DNA of 64,000 bases from Streptomyces sp. AM 2-1-1 (GCF_029167645.1 NZ_CP119147.1:4606501-4670500), one strand, 5' to 3'. Numbered from the stretch's first letter, positions 51,866 to 61,068 are shown. Translations and numbers: made by a program. The notes: generated by a model from the letters alone, not told the origin.

Positions 51866-53167
51866 ATGGCCACCGGCCCGGTCTTCGAGGAGTACGAACC
51901 CGCCACGGACTGCGGCTGTGCCGGCTGCGCCCTCCAGCGGCGCGCGGCGGCGGCCCGCACCCTGCCGCCCCGCCTGGGCGGGCATCCCGCCGCGCACGGA
52001 GCGCGCCGCGCACTGGTGCTGGCCACGGCGGCCGGGGTGGTCCTCTCCGCCGGTGCCGCCGGAGCGGCCACGCCGGCCGGACACGTCGCCGGGCCCGTCC
52101 GTGCGGACGACCTCGCCGGCCCCGCGCCCGGGACCCCGCAGGGGCGGCCCGGCCCGCTCGGGGACGCCGGGTCCGCCCGGCCGCTCACCGCGGACGCACC
52201 GCCGGCCCCGCGGACCACCACCCGTCGCGAGATCATCGCCCGGGCCAAGACGTGGGTGGCCGCGAAGGTGCCGTACACCATGGAGGAGTACTGGTCGGAC
52301 GGCTACCGCCAGGACTGCTCCGGCTACGTCTCGATGGCCTGGGACCTCGGCGGCAACGAGTGGACCGGCAGCCTCTCCGCGTACGGGACGCCGATCGCGC
52401 GCGCCGAGCTGGAGCCGGGCGACATCCTCCTCTTCCACAACCCGGCCGACCCCGCCAAGGGCTCGCACGTCACGATCTTCGGCGGCTGGACCAACGGTGC
52501 GCACAGCCAGTACATGGCGTACGAGCAGACGCCCCCGGCCACCCGGAAGAAGCCCACCCCGCTCGCGTACTGGAGCCACTCCGACCAGTACACGGCCTAC
52601 CGCTACAACGGGCTCACCGACGAGTCCGGCGGCGGCTCGCCCGAAGCGTTCCCCGGCGCCGCCGCGTTCGGACCGGGGGCCGACAACGCCCATGTCACGC
52701 GGCTCGGCGACATGCTGGTCGCCCGGGGCGGCGGACGTTTCTACGCGCAGGGGCCCGGGCCGGTCTGGAGCGACGCCGACCGGCGGGCGACCCGGGCGTT
52801 CCAGCGGGCCCAGGGATGGAAGGGCGCCCACGCGGACGGCCTCCCCGGTCCGGACACCTGGCGACGGCTGGTCCAGGGCGCCGGCCGGAGCATCCCGCCG
52901 ACCACGGCCGGAGACGGTCCGCGCGCCGTCCCCGCGTTCCCCGGACGGGGCTATTTCAAGCCGGGTCAGTCCAACGCCCATGTCGAGCGGCTCGGCGAGC
53001 AGTTGGTGAGGAAGGGCTACGGGCGCCACTACGCCTCGGGGCCGGGCCGCCGCTGGACCGAGGCTGACCGGCGCAACGTGGAGGCGTTCCAGCGGGCCCA
53101 GGGCTGGCGCGGAGGCGTGGCGGACGGCTATCCGGGTCCGGACACCTGGCGGCGGCTCTTCTCCTGA
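51866..53167 (+). CDS. Secreted NlpC/P60-like protein with two peptidoglycan-binding domains
   Basis: The 433-aa product from ATG 51866 (SD GCGGAGGGA) has a Cys-rich cytoplasmic start (DCGCAGCAL) and a membrane or signal segment (ALVLATAAGVVLSAGAAGAA). A papain-like amidase/endopeptidase domain follows with RQDCSGYVSMAWDLGG (Cys about 151) and GSHVTIFGGW (His about 201). Two similar 70-residue wall-binding domains end with GLPGPDTWRRL and GYPGPDTWRRL. It is likely a cell-wall hydrolase or wall-bound enzyme. It is divergent from tRNA-Lys copy 1. Confidence 0.88.
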   Translation: MATGPVFEEYEPATDCGCAGCALQRRAAAARTLPPRLGGHPAAHGARRALVLATAAGVVLSAGAAGAATPAGHVAGPVRADDLAGPAPGTPQGRPGPLGDAGSARPLTADAPPAPRTTTRREIIARAKTWVAAKVPYTMEEYWSDGYRQDCSGYVSMAWDLGGNEWTGSLSAYGTPIARAELEPGDILLFHNPADPAKGSHVTIFGGWTNGAHSQYMAYEQTPPATRKKPTPLAYWSHSDQYTAYRYNGLTDESGGGSPEAFPGAAAFGPGADNAHVTRLGDMLVARGGGRFYAQGPGPVWSDADRRATRAFQRAQGWKGAHADGLPGPDTWRRLVQGAGRSIPPTTAGDGPRAVPAFPGRGYFKPGQSNAHVERLGEQLVRKGYGRHYASGPGRRWTEADRRNVEAFQRAQGWRGGVADGYPGPDTWRRLFS

Positions 53168-53252
53168 GGGACCCGGGTGCCGCCCGGCGCTCCGGCGGCA
53201 CGGTGGATCGGCGGCTCCGGACCTCCGGAGCGCGGAAAGGGAACGGTGGCGC

Positions 53253-54659
53253 GTGTACGGAGACGAGACGGACGGCGCTCGGGCGGGCCGGGGGCCGGGT
53301 GGCGGTACGGGTGCGGGCGGGCAGGACGGGCACCGGGGCCCTCTTCCGGGACCCGGCGCCGGCACGGGTGACGGGGGCGACCCGGGCGGGGACCCGCGGG
53401 GGGAACGGCCGCCGGACACCGGGGGGCCCTTCCTGGACGTGGTGCTGGACCTCGCGCACACCGACGGGGCGGCCTCCTCGATGCGTACGGTGTCGGCCAC
53501 GGTCTCGGTACCGGCGAGCAGCGCTCCCGGTGGCCGCGCCGGCGGGGGGACCGACGGCGGGACGGCCGACGGCGGAGCTACCGACGGCGGGGCTACCGAC
53601 GGCGGTGATCCGCACCGGACCGCCACGGTCGCCTCGCTGCCCGTCGCGGTGGCCCGGCACACGCTGCCGGCGGCGCGTACCGGTGCCGGGGTGCGGCAGC
53701 CGCCCGTTCCGCGCCCGCCGCGGGTGCGACCGCCGACCCGGCCCGCGCCCGCCGCCGATCCCCGCCTGCGGGAGCGCCCCGGACCGGCTCTGCCCGGCTG
53801 GGTGGCCGTGCTCACGGGGATCGCCGGCTGCGCCGCCGGGCTGGTGGCCCTCTGGTGGGCGGGCGCGCTGCCGGAAGGGCCGCAGACCCGGCTCGGCGTC
53901 GGGCCCCGCCCGTACCAGGGGCTCGGCATCGGTTTCCGGGCCGCGCTCACCGTGCTCGGGGCCGTGGTCCTCTTCGCGTTCGGCGGCCTCGGGCGCGGCC
54001 GGGTCGGGTACGCGCTGGTCCTGACGCTCTTCGGCGACTACCGGGGGAGTGTCCGGCGTACCGGGCTCTTCTGGGTCTCCCCGCTGCTGCTCCGACGCCG
54101 CACCGACGTGCGGTTGCGGCACTGGCGGAGCGAACCGATGCCCGCGGTGGACGCGAACGGTACGGCGCTGCGCGTGACCGTCCTCGTCGTCTGGCGGGTC
54201 GAGGACACCCTCCGGGCGGTCCTGGGGGTCGAGGACCACGAGACGTACCTGCGGGAACAGGTCGAGGCGGCGATGGCCCGGGTCCTCTCGCAGCTGCCCG
54301 CCGACGCCTTCCACGAGGACGCCCCCACGCTGCGCGACGCCGAGGCGGTCGGGGACGCGCTGACCCGGATGCTGAAGGCGGACTGCGAGCCGGTCGGGGT
54401 GGAGGTGTACGCGGCCCAGCCGACCAGGATCGAGTACGCCCCCGAGGTGGCGGCGGCCATGCAGCGCCGCCGGGTCGCCGCGCTCGACGCCCGGCACCGC
54501 GACAGCGTCCTGACCTCCGTCGTCGACGCGGTCGACGACACCGTCAGCCGGCTCACCGCGCGGGGCCTCGTCGCCCTCGACGACTACGAACGCAAGTCGC
54601 TGGTGCGCGACTTGACGGTGGCCTTCTACACCGGCCGGAGCGGTACCGACGGGACCTGA
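53253..54659 (+). CDS. SPFH/Band 7 (stomatin-like) membrane protein
   Basis: The 468-aa protein has about 180 disordered Gly/Ala/Asp-rich residues, two membrane helices (WVAVLTGIAGCAAGLVALWW and FRAALTVLGAVVLFAFGGL), then an SPFH domain: VLTLFGDYRGSVRRTGLFWVSPLL, ALRVTVLVVWRVEDTLRAVLGVEDHETYLREQVEAAMARVLSQLPADA, and a coiled region EVAAAMQRRRVAALDARHRDSV. Family members organise membrane microdomains. GTG 53253 is the start. The N-terminal extension is unusually long. Confidence 0.88.
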   Translation: MYGDETDGARAGRGPGGGTGAGGQDGHRGPLPGPGAGTGDGGDPGGDPRGERPPDTGGPFLDVVLDLAHTDGAASSMRTVSATVSVPASSAPGGRAGGGTDGGTADGGATDGGATDGGDPHRTATVASLPVAVARHTLPAARTGAGVRQPPVPRPPRVRPPTRPAPAADPRLRERPGPALPGWVAVLTGIAGCAAGLVALWWAGALPEGPQTRLGVGPRPYQGLGIGFRAALTVLGAVVLFAFGGLGRGRVGYALVLTLFGDYRGSVRRTGLFWVSPLLLRRRTDVRLRHWRSEPMPAVDANGTALRVTVLVVWRVEDTLRAVLGVEDHETYLREQVEAAMARVLSQLPADAFHEDAPTLRDAEAVGDALTRMLKADCEPVGVEVYAAQPTRIEYAPEVAAAMQRRRVAALDARHRDSVLTSVVDAVDDTVSRLTARGLVALDDYERKSLVRDLTVAFYTGRSGTDGT

Positions 54660-54716
54660 GGGACCCCTGGCGGCCGTGCGGCAGCGCAGTGCGACGAAAC
54701 GGAATGTCACCTCGCG

Positions 54717-54770
54717 TTGGTCTGGACTTGTTCATGGCACGTCAATACTGTGGGAGTTGGTCTAGACCGC
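54717..54770 (+). promoter_or_regulatory. Chitin-regulon promoter with two DasR-type (dre) boxes
   Basis: AGTTGGTCTAGACCGC (54755-54770) matches the DasR consensus (ACTGGTCTAGACCACT) at its palindromic core TGGTCTAGACC. A degenerate second copy, TTGGTCTGGACTT, lies at 54717-54729. TGGACT (54723-54728) and TACTGT (54746-54751) form a possible -35/-10 pair with 17-bp spacing, so both boxes overlap the promoter. Paired 12-bp direct repeats of this core are known in Streptomyces chitinase promoters. The gene controlled is the LPMO. Confidence 0.85.
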
Positions 54771-54831
54771 ACGACCGCGCGCTTCACGAGCAGTGCTCAC
54801 CGAGCAGTTCCATGTCCCCAAGGAGCGAAGC

Positions 54832-55422
54832 ATGCGTAAGAGGACCAGCGCGGCCGTGGTCGGCCTGGCGATTCTGGGCGCTTCGGCGCTCGCCACCAGC
54901 AGCGCCAGCAGCCACGGCTACACCGACTCTCCCATCAGCCGTCAGAAGCTCTGCGCCAACGGCACGGTCAGCAACTGCGGCAACATCCAGTGGGAGCCGC
55001 AGAGCGTCGAGGGCCTGAAGGGGTTCCCGAGCGCCGGACCCGCGGACGGAAAGATCTGCGCCGCCGGGCACGGCGAGTTCGCGCAGCTCGACGACCCGCG
55101 CGGCGGCACCTGGCCCGCCACGCAGGTCACCGGCGGCCAGTCGTACAACTTCCGCTGGCAGTTCACCGCCCGTCACGCCACGACGGACTTCCGGTACTAC
55201 ATCACCAAGCAGGGCTGGGACCCCACCAAGCCGCTCACCCGGGCCGCCCTGGACACCCAGCCGTTCCTGACGGTGCCGTACAACAGGCAGCAGCCGCCGG
55301 CCACGCTGACCCACGCGGGCACCATCCCGAGCGGGAAGACCGGACGGCACATCATCCTGGCGGTGTGGACGGTCGCGGACACCGCGAACGCCTTCTACTC
55401 CTGCTCGGACGTGAAGTTCTGA
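54832..55422 (+). CDS. Chitin-active lytic polysaccharide monooxygenase (AA10, CHB/CBP21 type)
   Basis: Secreted copper enzyme that oxidatively cleaves chitin. The 196-aa product has a signal peptide cleaved after ...ATSSASS, leaving His28 (HGYTDSPISRQKLC) at the mature N-terminus, as the copper histidine brace requires. The second brace histidine is His115 (FTARHATTDFRYY). The conserved aromatic/Phe region near the C-terminus (ANAFYSCSDVKF) is intact. It is single-domain, without a separate carbohydrate-binding module. ATG 54832 has AAGGAGCG upstream. DasR-type boxes link it to GlcNAc signalling, and so to the PTS genes at the left of the window. Confidence 0.95.
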   Translation: MRKRTSAAVVGLAILGASALATSSASSHGYTDSPISRQKLCANGTVSNCGNIQWEPQSVEGLKGFPSAGPADGKICAAGHGEFAQLDDPRGGTWPATQVTGGQSYNFRWQFTARHATTDFRYYITKQGWDPTKPLTRAALDTQPFLTVPYNRQQPPATLTHAGTIPSGKTGRHIILAVWTVADTANAFYSCSDVKF

Positions 55423-55629
55423 TCCCCGCACCGGTGGCGGGCGGGCGTCCGACGGCCCCCGTACCGGTACGGGTGACAGGAGCGCCGGTCCGCTAGTGCC
55501 GGCGTGAGGACGAGGGGCGCGAAGGGCGACAGCCCGACGCGATGCCCCGACGAGGAAGCGCGGCCGTTCGGGCGGGACGGCCGGGTCCAGAACCCCGTGC
55601 GGGACGCACGACGCAGGACGCACGACGCA

Positions 55630-55663
55630 GTGGGGCGGTCTCCGGTGCCGGAGACCGCCCCAC
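55630..55663. terminator. Perfect hairpin downstream of LPMO and tRNA-Lys copy 2
   Basis: A 16-bp perfect inverted repeat (55630-55645 with 55648-55663), shared by the converging LPMO and tRNA genes. A 14-bp tandem repeat of GGACGCACGACGCA precedes it (from about 55602). The stretch 55423-55629 holds no gene. Confidence 0.8.
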
Positions 55664-55673
55664 TGTCGTGTCG

Positions 55674-55747
55674 TGCGCCGCCAGGGACTCGAACCCCGGA
55701 CCCGCTGATTAAGAGTCAGCTGCTCTAACCAACTGAGCTAGCGGCGC
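55674..55747 (-). tRNA. tRNA-Lys (anticodon CUU), copy 2
   Basis: Identical over its full 74 nt to copy 1, with the same 5' flank (CTGCTGAC on the plus strand after the gene). All stems pair perfectly. CCA is not encoded. Confidence 0.96.
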
Positions 55748-55879
55748 CTGCTGACTCGAAAATAATACCTGGTCCGTGCGGGTGCTCCGGACACCCCGGG
55801 CCGGAGGTGCGGTCGGGCCCGCCCGCACGGGGTGGTCCGGGAGCCCGGTGCGGCGCCGCGCGCCGCCGGCGAGCGGGTG

Positions 55880-56638
55880 TCAGAGCGCCAGCGAGAGCAG
55901 CACCGGTGCCGCCTGCCGGTTCAGCACCTCGGCCGCCTCGCGCAGCCGGTAGGTGTCGCCGACCGGGAGCGACAGCGCGAGGCACCCCGTCGAGGAGCCG
56001 GCCGTCAGCGGCACCGCCGCGCAGACGGTGCCCACCGCGTACTCCTGGAGGTCCAGCATCGGGACCGTCGCGGGGTGGTGGTCCAAGGTCGCCAGCAGCA
56101 CCTTCTCGTCGGTGATCGTCCGCGAGGTGAGCCGCGCCGTGCGGTGGCGGGCGATGTGGTCGCGGCGGCCGTCCCGGTCCAGCTGGGCCAGCAGGCACTT
56201 GCCGACCGCGCTGGCGTGTGCCGCCGAGCGGAAGTCCACCCACTCGCTGACCGCCGGGGTGAGGGGACCGTCGAGCACCTGCGTGACGGTGACCTCGCCG
56301 TCGACGTACCGGCTGAGGTAGACCGCCGCGCCGATCGTGTCCCGCAGCTGCGCCAGGACGCGCTGGAGCCGGTCCTCCAGGGCGAGGCGCCGGGTGGGGC
56401 CCGATCCGAGCAGGAGCAGGGAGGCGCCGACGACGTACGCGCCGTCCGCGATCTGCTCGACGTACCCCTCGCGGCGCAGCGTCAGCAGCAGGGTGGTCAG
56501 GCGGGCGGCCGGCAGCCCGGTCTCCTGCGCGATCCGGGTCTCGGTCACGCCGTCGCCGTGGTGGGAGATCGTTTCGAGCACGCGGAAGGCGTGCCGCACC
56601 GCGTAGAACGGTGCTGTGGGTTCCGGCCGCAATGTCAC
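55880..56638 (-). CDS. IclR family transcriptional regulator
   Basis: The 252-aa product starts at GTG 56638 with GGGAG 4 nt upstream (MTLRPEPTAPFYAV...). A winged HTH (VTETRIAQETGLPAARLTTLLLTLRREGYVE) precedes the IclR ligand-binding domain (HASAVGKCLLAQLD, ITDEKVLLATLDHHP, GTVCAAVPLTAGSSTGCLALSLP). It is divergent from the Asp/Glu-racemase-like gene; an inverted repeat lies just upstream. The ligand is unknown, though aromatic or organic acids are typical. Confidence 0.9.
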   Translation of the reverse strand: MTLRPEPTAPFYAVRHAFRVLETISHHGDGVTETRIAQETGLPAARLTTLLLTLRREGYVEQIADGAYVVGASLLLLGSGPTRRLALEDRLQRVLAQLRDTIGAAVYLSRYVDGEVTVTQVLDGPLTPAVSEWVDFRSAAHASAVGKCLLAQLDRDGRRDHIARHRTARLTSRTITDEKVLLATLDHHPATVPMLDLQEYAVGTVCAAVPLTAGSSTGCLALSLPVGDTYRLREAAEVLNRQAAPVLLSLAL

Positions 56639-56689
56639 GGTGCTCCCTGCCCAAGGTCCGACCGCAAGCTGTGCGTCCACGATAGTGGG

Positions 56690-56727
56690 CAAGAAGTGCC
56701 CATGGCAGGGGTGTTGACCACTTCTTG
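56690..56727. promoter_or_regulatory. Inverted repeat upstream of IclR regulator
   Basis: CAAGAAGTG (56690-56698) and CACTTCTTG (56719-56727) are perfect inverted arms 20 bp apart, starting 51 bp upstream of the IclR gene. TTGACC at 56714 could be a plus-strand -35. A second small palindrome (ATGCC-AAA-GGCAT) is at about 56769. These are candidate IclR-type operators. The rest of 56639-57117 shows no gene. Confidence 0.4.
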
Positions 56728-57117
56728 GCGGTTACGGGCCGCTCTGGTCTGGGACGCAGCCGTACGGCATATGCCAAAGGCATGATCGGTGACGGCAAAG
56801 GCCAGGTCACGGCCGTGCCGTGCGGACCACATGCCGCTGGAATCCTCCTGGAGCCGGGAGGACGTCTCCCGGCCGTCCCGATTCCGACATCTGTCCCCCG
56901 TCGAACATCAGGACCTCCGCCGAGGCGCCGGACAGGGCCCGCGGGGGTGGCGGCGGGCGCCCCCACGGCCCGGGTGGGTGGGACGGCGGATGTCGGGAAC
57001 ACTGGGAAGGGACGAGAGTGTGAGAAGCGCCAGGGGTGACCGCGAGCCGGTCGCACCGTCCGCGAACGGCCCACCCCTGCCCCGGACCACCGGTCCGGGC
57101 GAAGAGAGAGGGTGGAC

Positions 57118-57882
57118 ATGACGACCGTCGGACTTCTCTACCCGGGCGAATGCGCCGAGGACGACTTCCCGCGGATCGAGATCACGCTGGACAGCGACAT
57201 CAGACTGCCCCTGTTCCGCACCGGGATCGGCGACGACGTCCGCCAGGTGCGGGCCCTGCGCGAGCTGGGCACCGCCGAACGGCTGGACGCGGGGGTGGAG
57301 GAGCTGCGCCTGGCCGGCGCCGACTCGCTGGTCTGGGCCTGCACCGGAGGGAGCTTCGTCCACGGCTGGGACGGCGCCCAGGCGCAGATCTCCGCTCTGG
57401 CGCGCTCCGCCGGTCTGCCCGCCTCCAGCACCTCCTTCGCCTTCGTGCACGCCGCACGGGAGCTCGGGGTGCGGCGGGTCGCCGTCGCCGCGACCTACCC
57501 GGACGACGTGGCCGCGCTCTTCAGCGACTTCCTGACGGCCGGGGGCGTCGAGGTGGTCGCCACCCGGGGCAGCGGGATCATCACCGGCGCCGAGGTGGCC
57601 GGATGGGACCTGGACCTCACCCGCGAACTCGCCGTCGCCGGCGACCATCCGGACGCGGAGGCGGTCCTCCTGCCGGACACCGCCCTGCACACGGCCGCGC
57701 ACGTCACCGAGTTGGAGGAACTCCTCGGCAAGCCGGTCCTCGCCGCCAACCCGGTCACGGTCTGGGAAGGGCTGCGGCTCACCGACCGCCACGTCTGGGC
57801 CCCCGCCCTCGGGGCCCTCTTCGCCACCCGGGAACCCCCGCTCGGCACCGTCGGGCCACGCGGCCTGGAGGTACGCGAATGA
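57118..57882 (+). CDS. Asp/Glu racemase superfamily protein (maleate isomerase-like)
   Basis: The 254-aa product has the racemase/maleate cis-trans isomerase architecture: VGLLYPGECAEDDFPRIE, SLVWACTGGSFVHGW with a catalytic-type Cys in the first half, and a matching second-half loop at LLPDTALHTAAHVTELE, where the usual Cys is replaced (PDTA). The loss of the second Cys means the exact reaction is unclear. It is close to decarboxylase or isomerase members. ATG 57118 has GAGAGGGTGGA upstream. Divergence from the IclR gene suggests substrate-induced control. Confidence 0.8.
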   Translation: MTTVGLLYPGECAEDDFPRIEITLDSDIRLPLFRTGIGDDVRQVRALRELGTAERLDAGVEELRLAGADSLVWACTGGSFVHGWDGAQAQISALARSAGLPASSTSFAFVHAARELGVRRVAVAATYPDDVAALFSDFLTAGGVEVVATRGSGIITGAEVAGWDLDLTRELAVAGDHPDAEAVLLPDTALHTAAHVTELEELLGKPVLAANPVTVWEGLRLTDRHVWAPALGALFATREPPLGTVGPRGLEVRE

Positions 57883-58016
57883 CGCCGGCCGGCGTCCGGC
57901 CCGCCGAGACCGGGGTGCGGGCGCCGTAGCCCTGCCACCGGAATAACCGGAGCCGCCCTCCTGTTGCACCGGGTCGATACGCATACGACTGACCAGGGGC
58001 ACCGGGAGAGCGACAC

Positions 58017-59159
58017 GTGGACGAGAACCGAGGCGACGAGATCCGCACCGACGGCGACGGGGCCGACGGCGGCCGGGCCGACGACATCCGGGGTGTGGCA
58101 GGGGGCACCGCACCCGTACCCCTGTCGGTGCTCGACCTGGTGACCGTGGGCAAGGGACGCACGGCGAGCGAGGCGCTGCGCACCAGCGTGGACATCGCGA
58201 AGCTGGCCGAACGGCGGGGATTCCACCGCTTCTGGGTCGCCGAGCACCACTCCATGCCCGGCGTCGCCTCGTCCTCGCCCGCCGTCATCCTGGCGCACCT
58301 CGCCGCCCACACCGACCGCATCCGGCTCGGTTCGGGCGGCGTGATGCTGCCCAACCACGCCCCGCTCGTCATCGCCGAGCAGTTCGGCACCCTGGAGGCG
58401 ATGGCCCCGGGCCGCGTCGACCTCGGTCTCGGCCGCGCCCCCGGTACGGACGGTGCCACGGCCGCCGCGCTTCGCCGCAGCGAGCGGCTGAACGAGGGCG
58501 CGGACGACTTCCCGCAGCAGCTCGCGGAGCTGACCCGCTTCCTGGACGACGACTTCCCGGACGGGCACCCGTACGCGCGCATCCACGCCGTCCCCGGGCC
58601 GGTGCAGGCCACCTCGGAGGGCGGGGTGCAGTCCCCGGCCCGGCCGCCGATCTGGCTCCTCGGCTCCTCCGGCTTCTCCGCCCGGCTGGCGGGCGTGCTC
58701 GGTCTGCCGTTCGCGTTCGCCCACCACTTCTCGGCCCGCAACACCGTTCCGGCCCTGGAGCTGTACCGGGACTCCTTCGAGCCGTCCGCCGTGCTCGACG
58801 CCCCGTACGCCCTGATCGGCGCGGCCGCCCTCGCCGCCGACACCGAGCGCGAGGCCCGCGCCCAGGTGCTCACCGGCGCACTCAGCATGCTCCGGCTGCG
58901 CACCGGCCGTCCGGGTCTGGTGCCCACCCCGGAGGAGGCCGAGGCGTACACCTTCGGCCCGCTGGAGAGCGACTTCGTCGACGAGTGGCTGGGCAACATC
59001 GTCCACGGCACGCCCGACCAGGTCCGTTCGGGCCTGGACGACCTGGCCAAGCGGACCGGCGCGGACGAGGTGATGATCACCGCCAACGCACACGGCGGCG
59101 AGGTCCGGCTGCGCAGCTACGAGCTGATCGCGGACGCGTACGGCCTGCCCACCCTCTGA
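58017..59159 (+). CDS. LLM-class flavin-dependent oxidoreductase
   Basis: The 380-aa product from GTG 58017 is a luciferase-like monooxygenase of the single-domain MsnO8 group: LSVLDLVTVGKGRTASEALRTSVDIAKLAERRGFHRFWVAEHHSMPGVASSSPAV, IRLGSGGVMLPNHAPLVIAEQFGTLEAMAPGRVDLGLGRAPGTD and IWLLGSSGFSARLAG. About 30 extra acidic N-terminal residues (DENRGDEIRTDGDGADGGR) are not part of the family. F420 or FMN use cannot be decided. No linked biosynthetic cluster is seen. Confidence 0.9.
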   Translation: MDENRGDEIRTDGDGADGGRADDIRGVAGGTAPVPLSVLDLVTVGKGRTASEALRTSVDIAKLAERRGFHRFWVAEHHSMPGVASSSPAVILAHLAAHTDRIRLGSGGVMLPNHAPLVIAEQFGTLEAMAPGRVDLGLGRAPGTDGATAAALRRSERLNEGADDFPQQLAELTRFLDDDFPDGHPYARIHAVPGPVQATSEGGVQSPARPPIWLLGSSGFSARLAGVLGLPFAFAHHFSARNTVPALELYRDSFEPSAVLDAPYALIGAAALAADTEREARAQVLTGALSMLRLRTGRPGLVPTPEEAEAYTFGPLESDFVDEWLGNIVHGTPDQVRSGLDDLAKRTGADEVMITANAHGGEVRLRSYELIADAYGLPTL

Positions 59160-59202
59160 GCCGACCGCCCGCTGAGCCGCCCGCCCTCCCGGTGCCCCGT
59201 AC

Positions 59203-61068
59203 TCACGGGGCACCGGGAGCGGCCACGCCTCCGGCCTCGATCAGTGCGTCGATCCGCTCCGGCGCCACCGCCCGCGAGTAGAGCCACCCCTGGCCGGTGT
59301 CGCAGCCGATCCGCCGCAGCCGTTCGGCCTGCTCGGCCGTCTCCACGCACTCGGCCGTCACGGTCAGCCCCAGCCGGTGCGCCAGCCCCACCAGCGCCTC
59401 CACGATCGTCTCGTCGGCCGGACTCGGGTGCCTGCCGCCGTCGTCGTACCGGAAGCCGCGCACGAACGACCCGTCCAGCTTGAGCACGGAGACGGGGAGC
59501 CGGCTCAGATAGGCGAGGTTGGAGTAGCCGGTACCGAAGTCGTCGATGGCGATCCGCACGCCCATGTCGCTCAGCGCCTGCAGGGCCCGCAGCGGCCGGC
59601 CGGCGGAACCCATGACGGCCGACTCGGTCAGCTCCAGTTGCAGCAGCGCGGGATCGAGGCCCGTCTCGGCGAGGACGTCCCCGACCTCCGCGACGAGGTC
59701 CGAGTCCCAGACCTGCCGCACCGCGACGTTGACGCTCACGAAGAGCGCCGGCCCGTCCGGATGGTCCAACTGCCAGCGGCGGGCCTGGCGGCAGGCCGTA
59801 CGCAGCACCCACCGGCCCAGCCGCACGATCGAGCCGTCCTCCTCGGCGATGGCGACGAAACGGTTCGGCCCCAGCACCCCGAACTGCGGGTGGTTCCAGC
59901 GCACCAGCGCTTCGACGCCCCGCACCACCCCGTCCGCCATGCCGACCAACGGCTGGTACTCCAGGGTGAACTCGCCCCGGTCGACGGCAGGACGGAGCGT
60001 CGAGGAGAGCGCCTGCCGGGTCATCCGGTGGGCGTTGCGCTCCGGGTCGAAGAGGGTCCAGCGGGCCTTGCCGTCCGCCTTCGCCCAGTAGAGCGTGGTG
60101 TCGGCGGCCTGCATCAGCCCGGTGGGGGAAGTGCCGGCCGAGGGACGCTCCACCACGCCGATCGAGGCGGAGACCGAGAGCCGCTGGCCGGCCAGGTCGA
60201 ACGGCTGCTGCACCGCCGTCAGCAGCGCCTCCGCGAGGTCGAGCACCTGCTGGGTGCCCTGCGACTCCTCGACCAGGACGGCGAACTCGTCGCCCCCCAG
60301 CCGGGCCACGAAATGGCTGCCGTCGCGGTGGTGCGGGTCGCGCGCCGCGACGTCGCTCAGCCGGCCGGCCACGGCGGCGAGCAGCCGGTCGCCGGCCCGG
60401 TGCCCCAGGGTGTCGTTGACCGCCTTGAAACCGTCCAGGTCCAGGTAGCAGAGCCCGATCCGGCCGGGCCGGGGCAGCAGCGAGCTGTCCTGGAACGGCG
60501 ACAGGTCCAGCACGGCCGAGAGCCGCTCGAAGAAGAGCGTCCGGTTGGGCAGCCGGGTCACCGCGTCGTGCATCTGGAGGTGGCGCAGCCGCTGCTGGAG
60601 TTCGTGCCGGTCGCTGATGTCGGCCACGGTCAGCAGGGCCCGGCCGGGGCCGCCCCCCGCGGAGGGGACGGCCATCGGCACCACGGTGATCTCCGCCCAG
60701 AGCGGACGGCCGTCCCGGTGCTTGAGCCGGCGGGTGCAGCGGAACCGGGAGCGCCGGCCGCGCAGCACCTCGCGGTAGGACCGCCAGGCGTGGTCGTCGG
60801 GGGTGAGGGCGACGAGACCTGCGGCGGGCCGCCCGGCGAGGGCGGCGGACGCCACGCCGGTCAGCCGGGCGAGGCTCTCGTTGGCGTGCACGACCGCCCC
60901 CGCGCTGTCCACCACCGCCATGGGCTGGGTGGCACTGCGGAAGGCGGCCCGGTAGTCGGAGAGATCGGGCCCGGAGGTGTGACTGGTGTGACTCTCCGTG
61001 TCCGGCGGTGGAGCCGCGCCGGAGGACGTGCCTGCCGGGAGCCCGTGCCCTTCGGAGGTTCCGCTCAC
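59203..61068 (-). CDS. PAS-GGDEF-EAL cyclic-di-GMP protein
   Basis: The 621-aa protein has a PAS domain (residues 45-165: FRSATQPMAVVDSAGAVVHANESLARLTG), a GGDEF domain (HDAVTRLPNRTLFFERL, YLDLDGFKAVNDTLGH, LGGDEFAVL intact at about 258) and an EAL domain (VRGVEALVRWNHP at about 384, LELTESAVM, IAIDDFGTGYSNLAYL, LDGSFVRG, AECVETAEQAERL). Both catalytic signatures are intact, so it could make and degrade c-di-GMP. No membrane helix is seen. GTG 61068 has GGGAGCGAG upstream. C-di-GMP controls BldD and development in Streptomyces. Confidence 0.93.
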   Translation of the reverse strand: MSGTSEGHGLPAGTSSGAAPPPDTESHTSHTSGPDLSDYRAAFRSATQPMAVVDSAGAVVHANESLARLTGVASAALAGRPAAGLVALTPDDHAWRSYREVLRGRRSRFRCTRRLKHRDGRPLWAEITVVPMAVPSAGGGPGRALLTVADISDRHELQQRLRHLQMHDAVTRLPNRTLFFERLSAVLDLSPFQDSSLLPRPGRIGLCYLDLDGFKAVNDTLGHRAGDRLLAAVAGRLSDVAARDPHHRDGSHFVARLGGDEFAVLVEESQGTQQVLDLAEALLTAVQQPFDLAGQRLSVSASIGVVERPSAGTSPTGLMQAADTTLYWAKADGKARWTLFDPERNAHRMTRQALSSTLRPAVDRGEFTLEYQPLVGMADGVVRGVEALVRWNHPQFGVLGPNRFVAIAEEDGSIVRLGRWVLRTACRQARRWQLDHPDGPALFVSVNVAVRQVWDSDLVAEVGDVLAETGLDPALLQLELTESAVMGSAGRPLRALQALSDMGVRIAIDDFGTGYSNLAYLSRLPVSVLKLDGSFVRGFRYDDGGRHPSPADETIVEALVGLAHRLGLTVTAECVETAEQAERLRRIGCDTGQGWLYSRAVAPERIDALIEAGGVAAPGAP

